A stretch of 40,375 bases of DNA from Cognatundibacterium oligocarboniphilum (GTDB lineage Bacteria > Pseudomonadota > Gammaproteobacteria > Burkholderiales > Burkholderiaceae_D). The notes under the pieces are model-generated. The model did no database searches and had not been told where the DNA came from. It was given only the letters and a program-made list of their open reading frames with translations. Made by a program: the position numbers and the translations under genes. The DNA is taken from positions 1 through 40,375 of the forward strand of contig NZ_JABXYJ010000006.1 in the NCBI RefSeq assembly GCF_013377855.1. The letters are read 5' to 3'. How positions within the stretch are numbered: position 1 is the first letter of the stretch; the number at the start of each line of letters is the position of its first letter. Positions 1 to 9,196 of this stretch are shown here, piece after piece.

Positions 1-59
1 TGGTGGGTAATGAGCAGTTCTTGAAGTGAAGTAGTCTCTGCCATCAGTGATGCGCTCAT
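1..59 (-). CDS. possible 5' end of a gene cut by the window edge
   Basis: An ATG at 59-57 opens a frame that stays open to the edge of the window, giving MSASLMAETTSLQELLITH. A GGAG Shine-Dalgarno-like motif lies at 73-70, about 10 bases before the ATG. A second minus frame starting at 69 is also open and sits closer to the same GGAG, but its product (MMPDERITDGRDYF...) looks less protein-like. Only 19 codons are visible, so no function can be given. Both plus-strand frames checked here stop within 30 bases (TGA at 22-24 and 27-29), so the end of a plus-strand gene cannot be excluded. Confidence 0.3.
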   Translation of the reverse strand, partial: MSASLMAETTSLQELLITH

Positions 60-76
60 CCGGCATCATCTCCAAC

Positions 77-104
77 AAAAAGCAGGGTTAATCCCTGCTT
101 TTTT
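77..104. terminator. bidirectional rho-independent terminator
   Basis: The arms AAAAAGCAGGG and CCCTGCTTTTTT flank a small TTAA(T)-type loop, and each strand ends in a T run. It lies about 50 bases after the stop of the 92-residue minus-strand gene at 154-432 and is well placed to end that transcript. It would also end any plus-strand transcript entering from the left. Confidence 0.85.
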
Positions 105-153
105 CATATCCCGTTGCGTCGTTTTTCGTCAACAGCACGCATATTGAATTGAC

Positions 154-432
154 TTATGACAAGCTATTCAGATGGGAAGTTTTCTCTTCCCTTTGCCGCC
201 ACATGGTCAGGATATTGGAGATCATCAAAATCAGACTGCATACACCGGTAATCGCCGGCAAGACCCAGCGAACGACAATCAATACCCATTCCTGCTGATG
301 TATATTCAATTGATGGAACCATGTATCAGCGACCGGTACCAGATATTGGACAATCAAAGAAGGGAATACGACCACAAACCAGGCCATGCCGGCTGCAATC
401 AATATTGCAGTAAAACGTAAGCATATTTGCAT
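154..432 (-). CDS. small hydrophobic membrane protein, unknown function
   Basis: This 92-residue protein appears to have two long hydrophobic segments, roughly residues 5-32 and 49-77. They are separated by a polar loop containing HQLNIHQQEW, and the tail is charged and basic (RQREEK). The layout suggests an inner-membrane protein with both ends on the same side. The start is supported by AGAGAGG just upstream of the ATG. It is followed by the terminator at 77-104, and the next gene upstream is 137 bases away, so it is probably its own short unit. I do not recognise the family. Confidence 0.6.
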   Translation of the reverse strand: MQICLRFTAILIAAGMAWFVVVFPSLIVQYLVPVADTWFHQLNIHQQEWVLIVVRWVLPAITGVCSLILMISNILTMWRQREEKTSHLNSLS

Positions 433-568
433 ACACTACCTCTCTTTCTGTTTCCGGAAAGGCCAGATATGAACTGCCTTACCAAGGCCATGTGCAGACA
501 AGATGAGTCATTCATTAATCCAGCCAGCAGATCTCTTTTCCGTTCACTCATTCCCACTGTTTTTTGCT

Positions 569-1372
569 TTAATCTTTGACCGTCACAGCAGGAATTTGAC
601 GTGTAGACCGGATCATCAGATACTGTTTCCTGAATTCTAATCCACGATCCTGCCATTTGGCAGCATAAGCGGTCAGTGGTTCAGTCGCTGCCGGGAAATC
701 CTCGCCATTCACACGACAATCCACTGCCAGCTTCCCAAACTGATCTCGTGATACAAACAAACGTATACCGAAAACCGTACTGGTCTGCAATAAATCGTGA
801 AATACCGCCATGCATTCAGTAAACAGACAGCAAGGGCAAAACGGATGTTCTTCTGCTCTTTGAGGCGGTCTGCTGACAAGATGCGCAACCGGTCCCAGAA
901 TCACTTGCCGGGAAGTGGCTATGATTTCCGATGCAGCAGGTACCTGAAGCTGAATCACGGAACATGCCGAGGGCGTCAGGCTGACGGCATCCTGCAGGAC
1001 AGGAAGATCCATATTGACCCAGTTTTTGAAGGCTTCCTGAATGGCGTTTTGTTCAGAAGAACCCAGCGCATGCTGGTACTCAGCAATTCCTTGCGGGAAG
1101 TAATCTGCATGCCATGCGGAGATTTTGATGCAGATTCTTACCCTGCCATCGCCGAGCGTCAACCGTTCCACGGCTTCGGTGGAAAATATCAGGCCGCCCG
1201 GTAAACTTACGTGCAGATTCTGTTCCGCTGATTCAAAGGGCATTCCCGCTGTGCGCAATGCCGCCATCATGGCTATCAGTAAAGCCGGATCACTTTTTAC
1301 TGGCAGCCTGAACAGCGACTGATCACGCGATGCCGGGGTAAATTTATTTTTTAGCCGCTCAAAAATTGACAT
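569..1372 (-). CDS. DUF6348-like protein, unknown function
   Basis: The frame extends to a TTG at 1432, but the ATG at 1372 (MSIFERLKNKF) is the more natural start and gives 267 residues. The middle carries a CPCCLF motif, a possible metal or redox site, followed by a conserved-looking C-terminal part (VNGEDFPA, then a W-rich segment, then EFRKQYL). That layout resembles what I recall of the DUF6348 family, but this is recall and not a search. There is no signal peptide or membrane segment. It lies downstream of the glucokinase-HexR gene across a 156-base gap. No SD-like motif stands out before either start. Function is unknown. Confidence 0.55.
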   Translation of the reverse strand: MSIFERLKNKFTPASRDQSLFRLPVKSDPALLIAMMAALRTAGMPFESAEQNLHVSLPGGLIFSTEAVERLTLGDGRVRICIKISAWHADYFPQGIAEYQHALGSSEQNAIQEAFKNWVNMDLPVLQDAVSLTPSACSVIQLQVPAASEIIATSRQVILGPVAHLVSRPPQRAEEHPFCPCCLFTECMAVFHDLLQTSTVFGIRLFVSRDQFGKLAVDCRVNGEDFPAATEPLTAYAAKWQDRGLEFRKQYLMIRSTRQIPAVTVKD

Positions 1373-1528
1373 AAGGAAGATAAAGAAATTTCTGACAGGA
1401 CTAAGACCGCCACTGCAGTTATCCAGAAACAAGGATCAAATCCGGCATTGTACTTTTTTTGTGGTTCCACCGGAAATGTCGCCTGCGGTCATTTCGCTGC
1501 CCACAGGCAGGTCACAATCAGTGGTGAA

Positions 1529-3388
1529 TCAGCTGTCCAGATGAGAAATCAGCAGATGACTCAGGCGCGATGCCTCCTGCTGTCGGAGATCATCACTGCC
1601 GGGTGCATCCACCGACAATCCGACGGCAAGAATATCGATCAGCAGCAGTTGCAGGATGCGCGAAATCATTGACAGGAAAGTGGAATTATCTTCCGTATGA
1701 TTTACCGCCAGGCAAACGCTGGCTTTTTTGGCCAGTGGCGACTGATGCGGAGTGATGGCAATCACATCTGCGCCAGCATTGAGTGCGATATCCACGGCAT
1801 GCAACAATTCTGTCAATTTACCTGAATTAGAGACCACGATCACAACATCCCCGGGATTGAGCAATTCTGCGGCCATCGAAAATAAATGTGCGTCCCCGTA
1901 GCTGGCCGTGGGAATCCGGAAACGGAAAAATTTATGCTGCCCATCCAGCGCTACGGCACGTGCATTACCCATCGCATAGAATTCAACTTTCTTTGCTTTG
2001 CGCAGCAAAGCAATTGCCTGATCGATTGCATGCACTTCCAGCTGATCACGGAAATTCAGAATCGCTGAAACGGTATTATCAATCACCTTGGCGCTCAGAT
2101 CATGCGTGCTGTCGCTTCGTCTGACCTGACTATGTCTGACCGGAATCGTTCCTGTCAGACTGCTGGCAAATTTGAGTTTAAAATCCGCCAGCCCGGTAAA
2201 ACCCAGCGAACGACAGAAACGGATGACTGTCGGCTGGCTGACATCCGCCAGACGGGCAATTTCTGCAATCGCTTCATTCAGCACAGTCCGTGGATTTTCC
2301 AGTACCAGCGTTGCGACCCTGCGTTCAGCCGGCGTCAGTTCCCGCTGAATTTGCTGTATACGCTCCATCAGGGCACTGTCGCCGCTACGTCCCCGTAAAT
2401 GTTCGGACAAAATTGCAGAAACGCCGTAAAACGCAGGGTTCGGCGTCGTGATGACGTAAGTCGGAATCTGCGCCAGGTAGGAGGTAAAACGTCCTTTGGC
2501 CTCAAACCGCGCACGGAAAGAAGATTGCTTAAACTGTTCGCCCATCAGGGGCACAATACCGCCGCCGATATAGATGCCGCCAAATGCACCCAGCGTCACG
2601 GCAAGATTAGCGCTGAAACTGCCCAACATGCCGCAGAAACACTCCAGTGCTTCCGCGCATAGCGGCTCAGCGCCGCTCAGGCCACGCTGCATGATATCCT
2701 GTGCCGGCAGCGCGCCGGTAGCAGACTGGCTGCGGTATGCCAGAGCACGGTAAATCAGCTCCAGCCCCGGCCCGGAAATTAAACGCTCGGTCGAAACATG
2801 CGACCATTCTTTCCAGGCAAACTGCAGGATCGCGTATTCCCGTTCATCGCATGGCGCAAAATTGACGTGCCCGCCTTCCGAGCCAAGTGTCACGAAACCG
2901 TCGGACGTCGGGATCAGACCGGACACACCGAGGCCAGTTCCCGGCCCCAGCACGCCAATCACCGATTTCGCTACCGGAGAGCCACCGCCAACCTGCATCA
3001 GATCACTGGCCTGCAACCCCGGCAAGGACATGGCAAGCGCCGTAAAATCATTGACGATCAGCAGCGTATACAAGCCGAATTCGCGCCGGACCGCTTCAAT
3101 CGAAAACGTCCAGTCGCGGTTGGTCATCCGCACATCGTCGCCATCGACCGGATTGGCAATCGCAAAAGCAGCATGGTGGATGCGGTTTCCCTGATGTGCA
3201 TCGAGATAGGCGCGCAACAAAGGTACGATGCCGGCATATTCGTCGCATTTCAAAATCCGCACGGCGGAAAATACGCCGGTTGCCGTCTCCAGCGTGAAGC
3301 GTGCATGCGTGGCGCCAATATCTGCGAGTAAGCGCGGGCCGCCGGAAAATCCGGCACCGCCATGTTCTGCTAATGCTTGTTCAGTCAT
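1529..3388 (-). CDS. glk: bifunctional glucokinase / RpiR-HexR family regulator
   Basis: A 619-residue fusion. Residues about 20-335 are a bacterial glucokinase: phosphate-binding motif ADIGATHARF near residue 22, catalytic ND at about 113-114, LGPGTGLGVSGL near 147 and EGGHVNF near 171. It makes glucose 6-phosphate from ATP and glucose in the cytoplasm. Residues about 340-415 form an RpiR-type helix-turn-helix (ADVSQPTVIRFCRSLGF). The remainder is a SIS sugar-phosphate-binding domain with VSNSGKLTEL. HexR-type regulators usually sense 2-keto-3-deoxy-6-phosphogluconate. The same fusion is known in Burkholderia relatives. The start MTEQALAEH is preferred over a longer upstream extension that looks non-coding. 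It is the last gene of the maltodextrin locus, 130 bases after the alpha-glucosidase gene. Confidence 0.93.
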   Translation of the reverse strand: MTEQALAEHGGAGFSGGPRLLADIGATHARFTLETATGVFSAVRILKCDEYAGIVPLLRAYLDAHQGNRIHHAAFAIANPVDGDDVRMTNRDWTFSIEAVRREFGLYTLLIVNDFTALAMSLPGLQASDLMQVGGGSPVAKSVIGVLGPGTGLGVSGLIPTSDGFVTLGSEGGHVNFAPCDEREYAILQFAWKEWSHVSTERLISGPGLELIYRALAYRSQSATGALPAQDIMQRGLSGAEPLCAEALECFCGMLGSFSANLAVTLGAFGGIYIGGGIVPLMGEQFKQSSFRARFEAKGRFTSYLAQIPTYVITTPNPAFYGVSAILSEHLRGRSGDSALMERIQQIQRELTPAERRVATLVLENPRTVLNEAIAEIARLADVSQPTVIRFCRSLGFTGLADFKLKFASSLTGTIPVRHSQVRRSDSTHDLSAKVIDNTVSAILNFRDQLEVHAIDQAIALLRKAKKVEFYAMGNARAVALDGQHKFFRFRIPTASYGDAHLFSMAAELLNPGDVVIVVSNSGKLTELLHAVDIALNAGADVIAITPHQSPLAKKASVCLAVNHTEDNSTFLSMISRILQLLLIDILAVGLSVDAPGSDDLRQQEASRLSHLLISHLDS

Positions 3389-3518
3389 AGTTCTTTGTAG
3401 ATACTTTCCGATAAGACCCGGAACAATGACATCCGGTTTCACGCACCTGGGATAACAGGCGCACAAAAGCTTTGCAATTTACCACAGCACGGACCACTGA
3501 TACCATTTTCAATGCATA

Positions 3519-5933
3519 TCAATCAGATAATTTCACGGAAATTTCCGGCCGCTCCTGATCTTTCCATGCCAGCATGATTTTCAGCTCCCCGGTACTGGCG
3601 TTCCAGTCAAATGCCAGTGGCGTATTTCCTGCGATTACCTGAACAGGCCGGGTATGGATACGGTGAATCGTGATCGCGGTTTTTCTGTCACGGGATGGAT
3701 AATTTTTACCGGTGGTGCAGCTCAATTGCAGATGTAATGTCCCGCGGGCAAATTCGCTCTGAAAATAGATCACGGCATATTTTTGCTGCGCAACCGAATC
3801 GGCTGTTTCACCATCATCGTCAAACAGCTTGCCCGAAGCATGCGCGACACTGGCATCATGAAAATAATGCAGATCAAATTCGCTGCCCGAATACTGACGG
3901 GTATTCTGTATCGGCTTTGCCATCGGAATAAACGCACCGGCGCGGACAAATACCGGAATATGGTCAGCCACGATCTTCACCTTGGCTGAACTGCCTGCAG
4001 CATGTACCTCACCGCTGTAAAAATCGAACCAGTTACGGTCTCCCGGGAAATAGATTTCAGCCTGTTGCTGACCTGCCTGCAGCACAGGATGCACCAGAAA
4101 CTCACTGCCCCACAGATAACTGTCCGCCACGGTGCTTAATGCGGAATTGCCTGGTTCCGCAAAAAACAAGGGGCGCATCAGCGGCAATCCCGTCTCGTGG
4201 TTGTCAAATGCCAGCGTGTAGTTGTAGGGCAGCAGGCGATAACGCAGTTCAATCGCGGCTTTCGCCAGCGCTTTGACGCTGTCTGCGCGGAATACCGGTT
4301 CGGAGGCGACTTCTTCCTGTGCATGCGGACGGAATACCGGCTGGAATACGCCATACTGCAGCCAGCGTGCATACAATTCATCATCCAGATTAGGGCCGGC
4401 AAAACCGCCCAAATCAGAATGCATGTAAGCCATGCCCTGCATCCCCATCTGCAGCGCAATTTCCGGTTGCGAGCGCAAGCCACCCCAACTGCGGTTGACA
4501 TCGCCAGACCAAGGAATCATACCGTAGCGTTGCGAGCCGGAATAGCCTGCGCGCATCAGGATGAATGGCCGCTCCTGAGGAAAATCTCGCGCATATCCTT
4601 CGGCAATCAGTTTGGCCCATTCATGCCCGTAAATATTATGCACTTCATCTGCACTGCCATTTTTATGTTGTAACGCGGCAGGATGCACTTCCGGCTCACC
4701 CAGATCACCCCACCATCCCGTCACACCCTTAGCTTTCAATGTCTTGTACACATTCCAGAACCAGTCGCGCGCATGTGGATCGAGCAGGTCAATCAGACCG
4801 GTATGGCCAAAATAAAAATCGTAAGTGAACGGCTTTCCCTGCTGATCTGTGGCGAGAATTTTTTCGTCAACCGCTTCCTTCCATCGTCCGGAAGTGGTCA
4901 GAATAAATGGCTCGGTAATCAGAATCGTCTTGATTCCCTGCTGCCGGAAATCTGAGATCATTTTTTCCGGTTGCGGAAAATTATCCGGATCAAAGGTGAG
5001 ATTTCCCAGGGTTCCCTTGATCTCTTTTCCAAACCAGTACAGATCAAAAATAATCGCATCGACCGGTATCTGCTCAGCCTGAAACCGTGCGATCACTGCA
5101 CGCGCCTCGGCTTCCGAATGATAACCAAAGCGGCTGGCAAAATTCCCGAATGCCCAGCGCGGTGGTAAAGGCTGATGTCCTGTAAGGTTCACGTAGCCGG
5201 CACTCAGTTGCTCCCAACTGTCTCCAGCAATCACCTGATAAACTTTTCTGCCACCAATCGTTTCGTAAGCCAGCGTATTGTCTTTCTGGCTGTCGAGATC
5301 AAGAAAGCCAATCGCTGCATTATCAAAGTGAATTCCGTACATCCGGGATGACAACACCAGAGGTATGGAAAAATTCATCTGCTCGGAATGTTCCTCGTAA
5401 CCGTAATGCGCCTTGTTATACAACGGCAAGCGATAACCACGCCGGTTCATTCCCAGCGCCCGGGCGCCAGCGCCATACAACACTTCATCGCTGGTCAGAT
5501 TAAAATCCAGCCGCTCTCCTGTGGCAATCTTGCTGTAACCCTGCTTTTCCGAAAATAGCAATCTGTTTTTGTAGCGGTAGCTGATCTGGAATGGATGTTC
5601 CTGAATATGGACGGTCATATCGCCTGCCTGATAATCCACCCCGTCGGCCATCTTCTTCAGCAATGCCGGAATTTTTTCCGGCTGCAGCACGACCGCATGC
5701 GATACCGGAACCGACATCTGCTGACCGCGCGGAATGAAACTGGTTTCCACTATCTGCGCACTATACGGACGGAATTGATATTCGCCATCGTTCGTCACCA
5801 CGCGCAGCGAATCAGGCTGCTGCTGTATCGTTTGTACGATCCGGCCGGCATTCTGTGCCAGCACGGACGTACTGACGAATACCAGAAAACAGGCGATGCC
5901 GCCCAGATACTGCAGGTGATTTTTTTTCTTCAT
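3519..5933 (-). CDS. GH31 alpha-glucosidase, exported
   Basis: An 804-residue glycoside hydrolase family 31 enzyme expected to release glucose from the non-reducing ends of maltodextrins. Residues 1-26 are a Sec signal peptide (KKK, hydrophobic core, VLA cleavage site), so it should act in the periplasm. An N-terminal beta-sandwich (about 30-250) precedes the barrel. The likely nucleophile is D410 in GWWGDLGEPE, and the likely acid/base is D478 in PWSGDVNRSW. A C-terminal DUF5110-like beta domain follows residue about 640. Its ATG shares one base with the TAA of the amylase gene upstream (TAATG), suggesting translational coupling. The exact alpha-glucan specificity (maltose versus isomaltose) cannot be read from these motifs. 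Confidence 0.93.
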   Translation of the reverse strand: MKKKNHLQYLGGIACFLVFVSTSVLAQNAGRIVQTIQQQPDSLRVVTNDGEYQFRPYSAQIVETSFIPRGQQMSVPVSHAVVLQPEKIPALLKKMADGVDYQAGDMTVHIQEHPFQISYRYKNRLLFSEKQGYSKIATGERLDFNLTSDEVLYGAGARALGMNRRGYRLPLYNKAHYGYEEHSEQMNFSIPLVLSSRMYGIHFDNAAIGFLDLDSQKDNTLAYETIGGRKVYQVIAGDSWEQLSAGYVNLTGHQPLPPRWAFGNFASRFGYHSEAEARAVIARFQAEQIPVDAIIFDLYWFGKEIKGTLGNLTFDPDNFPQPEKMISDFRQQGIKTILITEPFILTTSGRWKEAVDEKILATDQQGKPFTYDFYFGHTGLIDLLDPHARDWFWNVYKTLKAKGVTGWWGDLGEPEVHPAALQHKNGSADEVHNIYGHEWAKLIAEGYARDFPQERPFILMRAGYSGSQRYGMIPWSGDVNRSWGGLRSQPEIALQMGMQGMAYMHSDLGGFAGPNLDDELYARWLQYGVFQPVFRPHAQEEVASEPVFRADSVKALAKAAIELRYRLLPYNYTLAFDNHETGLPLMRPLFFAEPGNSALSTVADSYLWGSEFLVHPVLQAGQQQAEIYFPGDRNWFDFYSGEVHAAGSSAKVKIVADHIPVFVRAGAFIPMAKPIQNTRQYSGSEFDLHYFHDASVAHASGKLFDDDGETADSVAQQKYAVIYFQSEFARGTLHLQLSCTTGKNYPSRDRKTAITIHRIHTRPVQVIAGNTPLAFDWNASTGELKIMLAWKDQERPEISVKLSD

Positions 5934-7678
5934 TATTTATTCAGCTCAATCAAAGCAACAGGAAGGCGGCTATCAAATCGGACGGTTCCCTTCACGACTG
6001 TTGCCGTTTTTCCGGAGTAAGCATCGCGCACTGAGACGCCATCATTAAATGCCCCCTGAACCGTAATCACAGAATCACGATCTGCGGGTAAATCCAGCGC
6101 CACCACGACCTGATCGAGCACACCCTGCCGGTTCAGCGTCCGTTTGAATGTATAAGGCTGGGTTGCCATCATCTGATGCACTCCTGCACCGACAGCAGGA
6201 TGCGCGTGACGGAATAAACCGAGCTTTCGCCAGTGCGTCAGAATGTCAGCAACGTGAACACTACCCTGCATGGAGTTGGCTGCAATCGCATCCCAGTTCA
6301 TGAACGAGCGCAGTCTAGCATCACCGTTTGCAGTAGTAACGTCAATATTTCTCGCCGTTTCATCGCCATAATAAATCTGCGCCGACCCCGGACTCAGCAG
6401 CAGCCGGGTGCCGGCTTCCAGCGGTTTCTGACGATGCAGATCAAACGGCCGGTCATCGTCATGTGAGCTGATATAGTTCAGAACCGAATAGCCACTTAAT
6501 TCACCATGCAGCTTTCCGGAATAACTGCTGAACAGGTTTTCATAAGTCTGGGTGGCATCATATTTAAATCCGAAGTTAATCAGGCTGTCGAACCCATAAT
6601 TATAAAAATTAATCTTCGTTCCACCGTCCATCGTAAAATATTGGCCGGCTCCGATGCCATATGATCCGACCTCACCGGTCATGAAAAACGCCTGGTCACC
6701 GGTTTTCTTTGCGGGATTTGCTACTTTCCAGTCTTCATATGCCTGACTGGCCAGCTGTTTCAGCTCCTTCCAGACCTGAGGCTCCACATGTTTTGTAGTA
6801 TCGGCGCGGAATCCATCAACGCCATATTTCCGGACCCAGTCGGTCTGCCACTTCATCAGGTAATAACGAGGAGCCCTTGGAAATCCGGTACGGGCAAAAA
6901 ATGCATCGAGCTCAGCCACCTCCTTTTCGTAACGGCCTTCAGTTTTCCATTTATCGACCAGAAATCCAGGCAGAGCGACCTGCGCATCACTCTCTGTGCG
7001 GATATCCGGCAACCCCTTTACCAATGCACAAGTTACCGTACTTGGAATATCCTTGTAGGTGCAGACCGGCTCATCGCGCACCCAGCTGGCCGGCCACGGA
7101 GAGTCCTGCGATGTGACGGGGCCGACATGATTCATGACGATATCGAGCAGAATGTGAATGCCATGCGCATGCGCGGTATCGACCAGCTCCTGCATGTCCT
7201 GCGCCGTTCCCAGATTGGCATCGACACTGGTGAAATCGCGCGCCCAGTAACCATGAAAAGCATACGATACGCCGCTGCCTTCATCGGTGGAGCCGTGAAT
7301 CTGCTCTACCGGCGGCGTCAGCCAGATTGCATCCACACCAAGCTGATCAAAATATCCTTCCCTGATTTTTGCCGTAATGCCCGCCAGATCGCCGCCCATA
7401 TAACCCCGCAATTCGGCGGCATCGGCCTTGCGTCCATAAGCCAGGTCATTGCGTGGATCAACATTGTTAAACCGGTCGGTCAGCAAAAAATAGACCGTTG
7501 CGTTATCCCAGGAAAAAGGCAGCGTGCCTGCTGCGACTGGGGTCGGGACTGGAACGGCAACTGGCGGTAATGCGGATTGCTCCTGACTATTTCCGGCACA
7601 GGCAGTCAGACTGGAAAATACAGCCGATAGCAATACGCCGGACAACACGGAGCTGGATAAGAAAGCATTTTTTTTCAT
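5933..7678 (-). CDS. GH13 alpha-amylase lipoprotein
   Basis: A 581-residue alpha-amylase family protein. The ATG at 7678 is chosen because GAGG sits 5 bases upstream; a GTG two codons earlier is less likely. The N-terminus is a lipoprotein signal with lipobox LTAC (Cys at about 27), then a Pro/Val-rich linker, so the enzyme is probably tethered to a membrane. GH13 regions are clear: DIVMNHVG (region I), GFRADTTKH with nucleophile D293, GEV with acid/base E336, and SSHDDD with D407. The arrangement resembles the MalS-like GH13 subfamily (periplasmic maltodextrin amylases), although subfamily assignment needs a profile search. It lies 117 bases after the sugar transporter gene and overlaps the alpha-glucosidase gene by one base. 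Confidence 0.93.
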   Translation of the reverse strand: MKKNAFLSSSVLSGVLLSAVFSSLTACAGNSQEQSALPPVAVPVPTPVAAGTLPFSWDNATVYFLLTDRFNNVDPRNDLAYGRKADAAELRGYMGGDLAGITAKIREGYFDQLGVDAIWLTPPVEQIHGSTDEGSGVSYAFHGYWARDFTSVDANLGTAQDMQELVDTAHAHGIHILLDIVMNHVGPVTSQDSPWPASWVRDEPVCTYKDIPSTVTCALVKGLPDIRTESDAQVALPGFLVDKWKTEGRYEKEVAELDAFFARTGFPRAPRYYLMKWQTDWVRKYGVDGFRADTTKHVEPQVWKELKQLASQAYEDWKVANPAKKTGDQAFFMTGEVGSYGIGAGQYFTMDGGTKINFYNYGFDSLINFGFKYDATQTYENLFSSYSGKLHGELSGYSVLNYISSHDDDRPFDLHRQKPLEAGTRLLLSPGSAQIYYGDETARNIDVTTANGDARLRSFMNWDAIAANSMQGSVHVADILTHWRKLGLFRHAHPAVGAGVHQMMATQPYTFKRTLNRQGVLDQVVVALDLPADRDSVITVQGAFNDGVSVRDAYSGKTATVVKGTVRFDSRLPVALIELNK

Positions 7679-7758
7679 CGTCACCTCATACTGAACACTG
7701 TCTCATTACAGAATACAGTCTGATCAGTACATCAGAATTGATATTGATAACCGGGACC

Positions 7759-7781
7759 CCGGATGCTGCAACAGCACCCGG
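7759..7781 (-). other. intercistronic hairpin between transporter and amylase genes
   Basis: CCGGATGCTG and CAGCACCCGG pair over 10 positions (one G-T wobble in RNA) around a 3-base loop. The element overlaps a second possible stem, CCGGG-AC-CCCGG at 7751-7762, so the two cannot form together. There is no T run, so it is unlikely to be an intrinsic terminator. An mRNA-stability or processing role is an inference. Confidence 0.5.
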
Positions 7782-7795
7782 AATCATGGCCATAG

Positions 7796-9121
7796 TTACT
7801 GAGCCTCGGTGGATGACTCTCTGACCAACAGCGTCAGCAAGCCTGCCAATACCATACAAGCGCCGCCAGTCATCAGCGTCTGCACCGTATGACCCGCGAA
7901 AAATTGTTTGGTGATAAAGCCGAGCAGCAAGCCGCTGACAATCTGGGGAATCACGATAAAGAAATTGAACACCCCCATGTAGTACCCCATTTTTTCGGCA
8001 GGCAAGGCCGCCGCCAGCAAGGCATAAGGCATCGTCAGGATGCTGGCCCAGGCAATGCCCACACCCAGCATCGGCAGCAACAGCCACACTTTCTGGCTGA
8101 TGAAGAAAATACTGATCAGGCTGAGACCCCCGATGACCAGGCAAAGCAGATGCACCATTTTTTTATTGAACCGGCGAGCCAGCACAGGCAGCAGAAAAGC
8201 CGCCAGCGCAGAAGCGCCGTTATACACGGCAAACATCGTACCCACCCAGTTGCCCGCCTCCTGAAAAGCGGCTGACTGTGCGTCCTGCGTACCGAATACG
8301 GTGTCGGCAATCGCCGATGTCGTATAAATCCACATCGCAAACAAGGCAATCCAGGTAAAGAACTGGACAACTGCCAGCTGCACCATCGTGACCGGCATCT
8401 GGCCAAATCCTGCCAGTATTTCGCGGAAAGCACGTCCCATACCGCCTGTTGCGGATTTCTGTGCACGGAACTGTTCCAGATCCTCCGGTGGCAATTCATC
8501 GCTGCTCAATACCGTCCATAACACGGCGAGAAAATAAATCACGGCGCCAGCATAAAATGAATAACGGACCGTCTCAGGAATAGCGCCATTCACCGGCACA
8601 TTATTGAGGCCACAAACATCGGAGAAAAAACTCGGCAACAAAGAAGCGATGACCGCGCCACAACCGATAAAAAACGTCTGCATCGCAAAGCCTGCCGTCT
8701 GCTGGGAGGCGTTCAGCTTATCGCCGACAAAGGCACGGAAAGGCTCCATCGAAACATTGATCGCGGCATCCATCAGCCACAGTACCATGACCGCCATCCA
8801 TAGCGCTGTAGAATTCGGCATCATGAACAGCGCCAGCGAAGCCAGCAGGGCACCGATGAAAAAAAATGGACGGCGACGCCCCCATTTGGGATGCCAGGTA
8901 TGGTCGCTGAGATAACCGATCACCGGCTGCACCAAGAGTCCGGTCACTGGCGCTGCCAGCCAGAACAAAGGTAAATCATCCGGGCTGGCACCCAGCGTGG
9001 AAAAAATCCGGCTGGTATTCGCATTCTGCAAAGCGAATCCGAACTGAATGCCAAAAAAGCCGAAACTCATATTCCACAACTGCCAGAATGACAGTGATGG
9101 CTTCTTCATTTTTTCATACAT
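7796..9121 (-). CDS. SLC45-like MFS sugar transporter (maltose/maltodextrin type)
   Basis: A 441-residue major facilitator protein with about 12 hydrophobic segments. The start FWQLWNMSFGFFGIQFGFALQNANTSRIF and the motif SDHTWHPKWGRRRPFF (loop 2-3) are typical of the glycoside/SLC45-like sugar:proton symporters found in bacterial maltose loci (MalY/MalT type). It should move maltose or short maltodextrins across the inner membrane. The ATG at 9121 has GGAG about 10 bases upstream; a second ATG four codons later is an alternative. Its place between the receptor/halogenase/antiporter genes and two alpha-glucan hydrolases supports the substrate call. Confidence 0.9.
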   Translation of the reverse strand: MYEKMKKPSLSFWQLWNMSFGFFGIQFGFALQNANTSRIFSTLGASPDDLPLFWLAAPVTGLLVQPVIGYLSDHTWHPKWGRRRPFFFIGALLASLALFMMPNSTALWMAVMVLWLMDAAINVSMEPFRAFVGDKLNASQQTAGFAMQTFFIGCGAVIASLLPSFFSDVCGLNNVPVNGAIPETVRYSFYAGAVIYFLAVLWTVLSSDELPPEDLEQFRAQKSATGGMGRAFREILAGFGQMPVTMVQLAVVQFFTWIALFAMWIYTTSAIADTVFGTQDAQSAAFQEAGNWVGTMFAVYNGASALAAFLLPVLARRFNKKMVHLLCLVIGGLSLISIFFISQKVWLLLPMLGVGIAWASILTMPYALLAAALPAEKMGYYMGVFNFFIVIPQIVSGLLLGFITKQFFAGHTVQTLMTGGACMVLAGLLTLLVRESSTEAQ

Positions 9122-9196
9122 AGTCTGCTGTCTCCGTTTTCATATTTTTTATATTTCTTGTATTACTCATCTGTCTGATTTGATTTTTTAGATTTT

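Noticed and set aside
1478..1500. GAAATG...CATTTC stem after the glucokinase-HexR gene
   Set aside because: It could be a terminator for the maltodextrin locus, but the loop is long and no T run follows on the minus strand.
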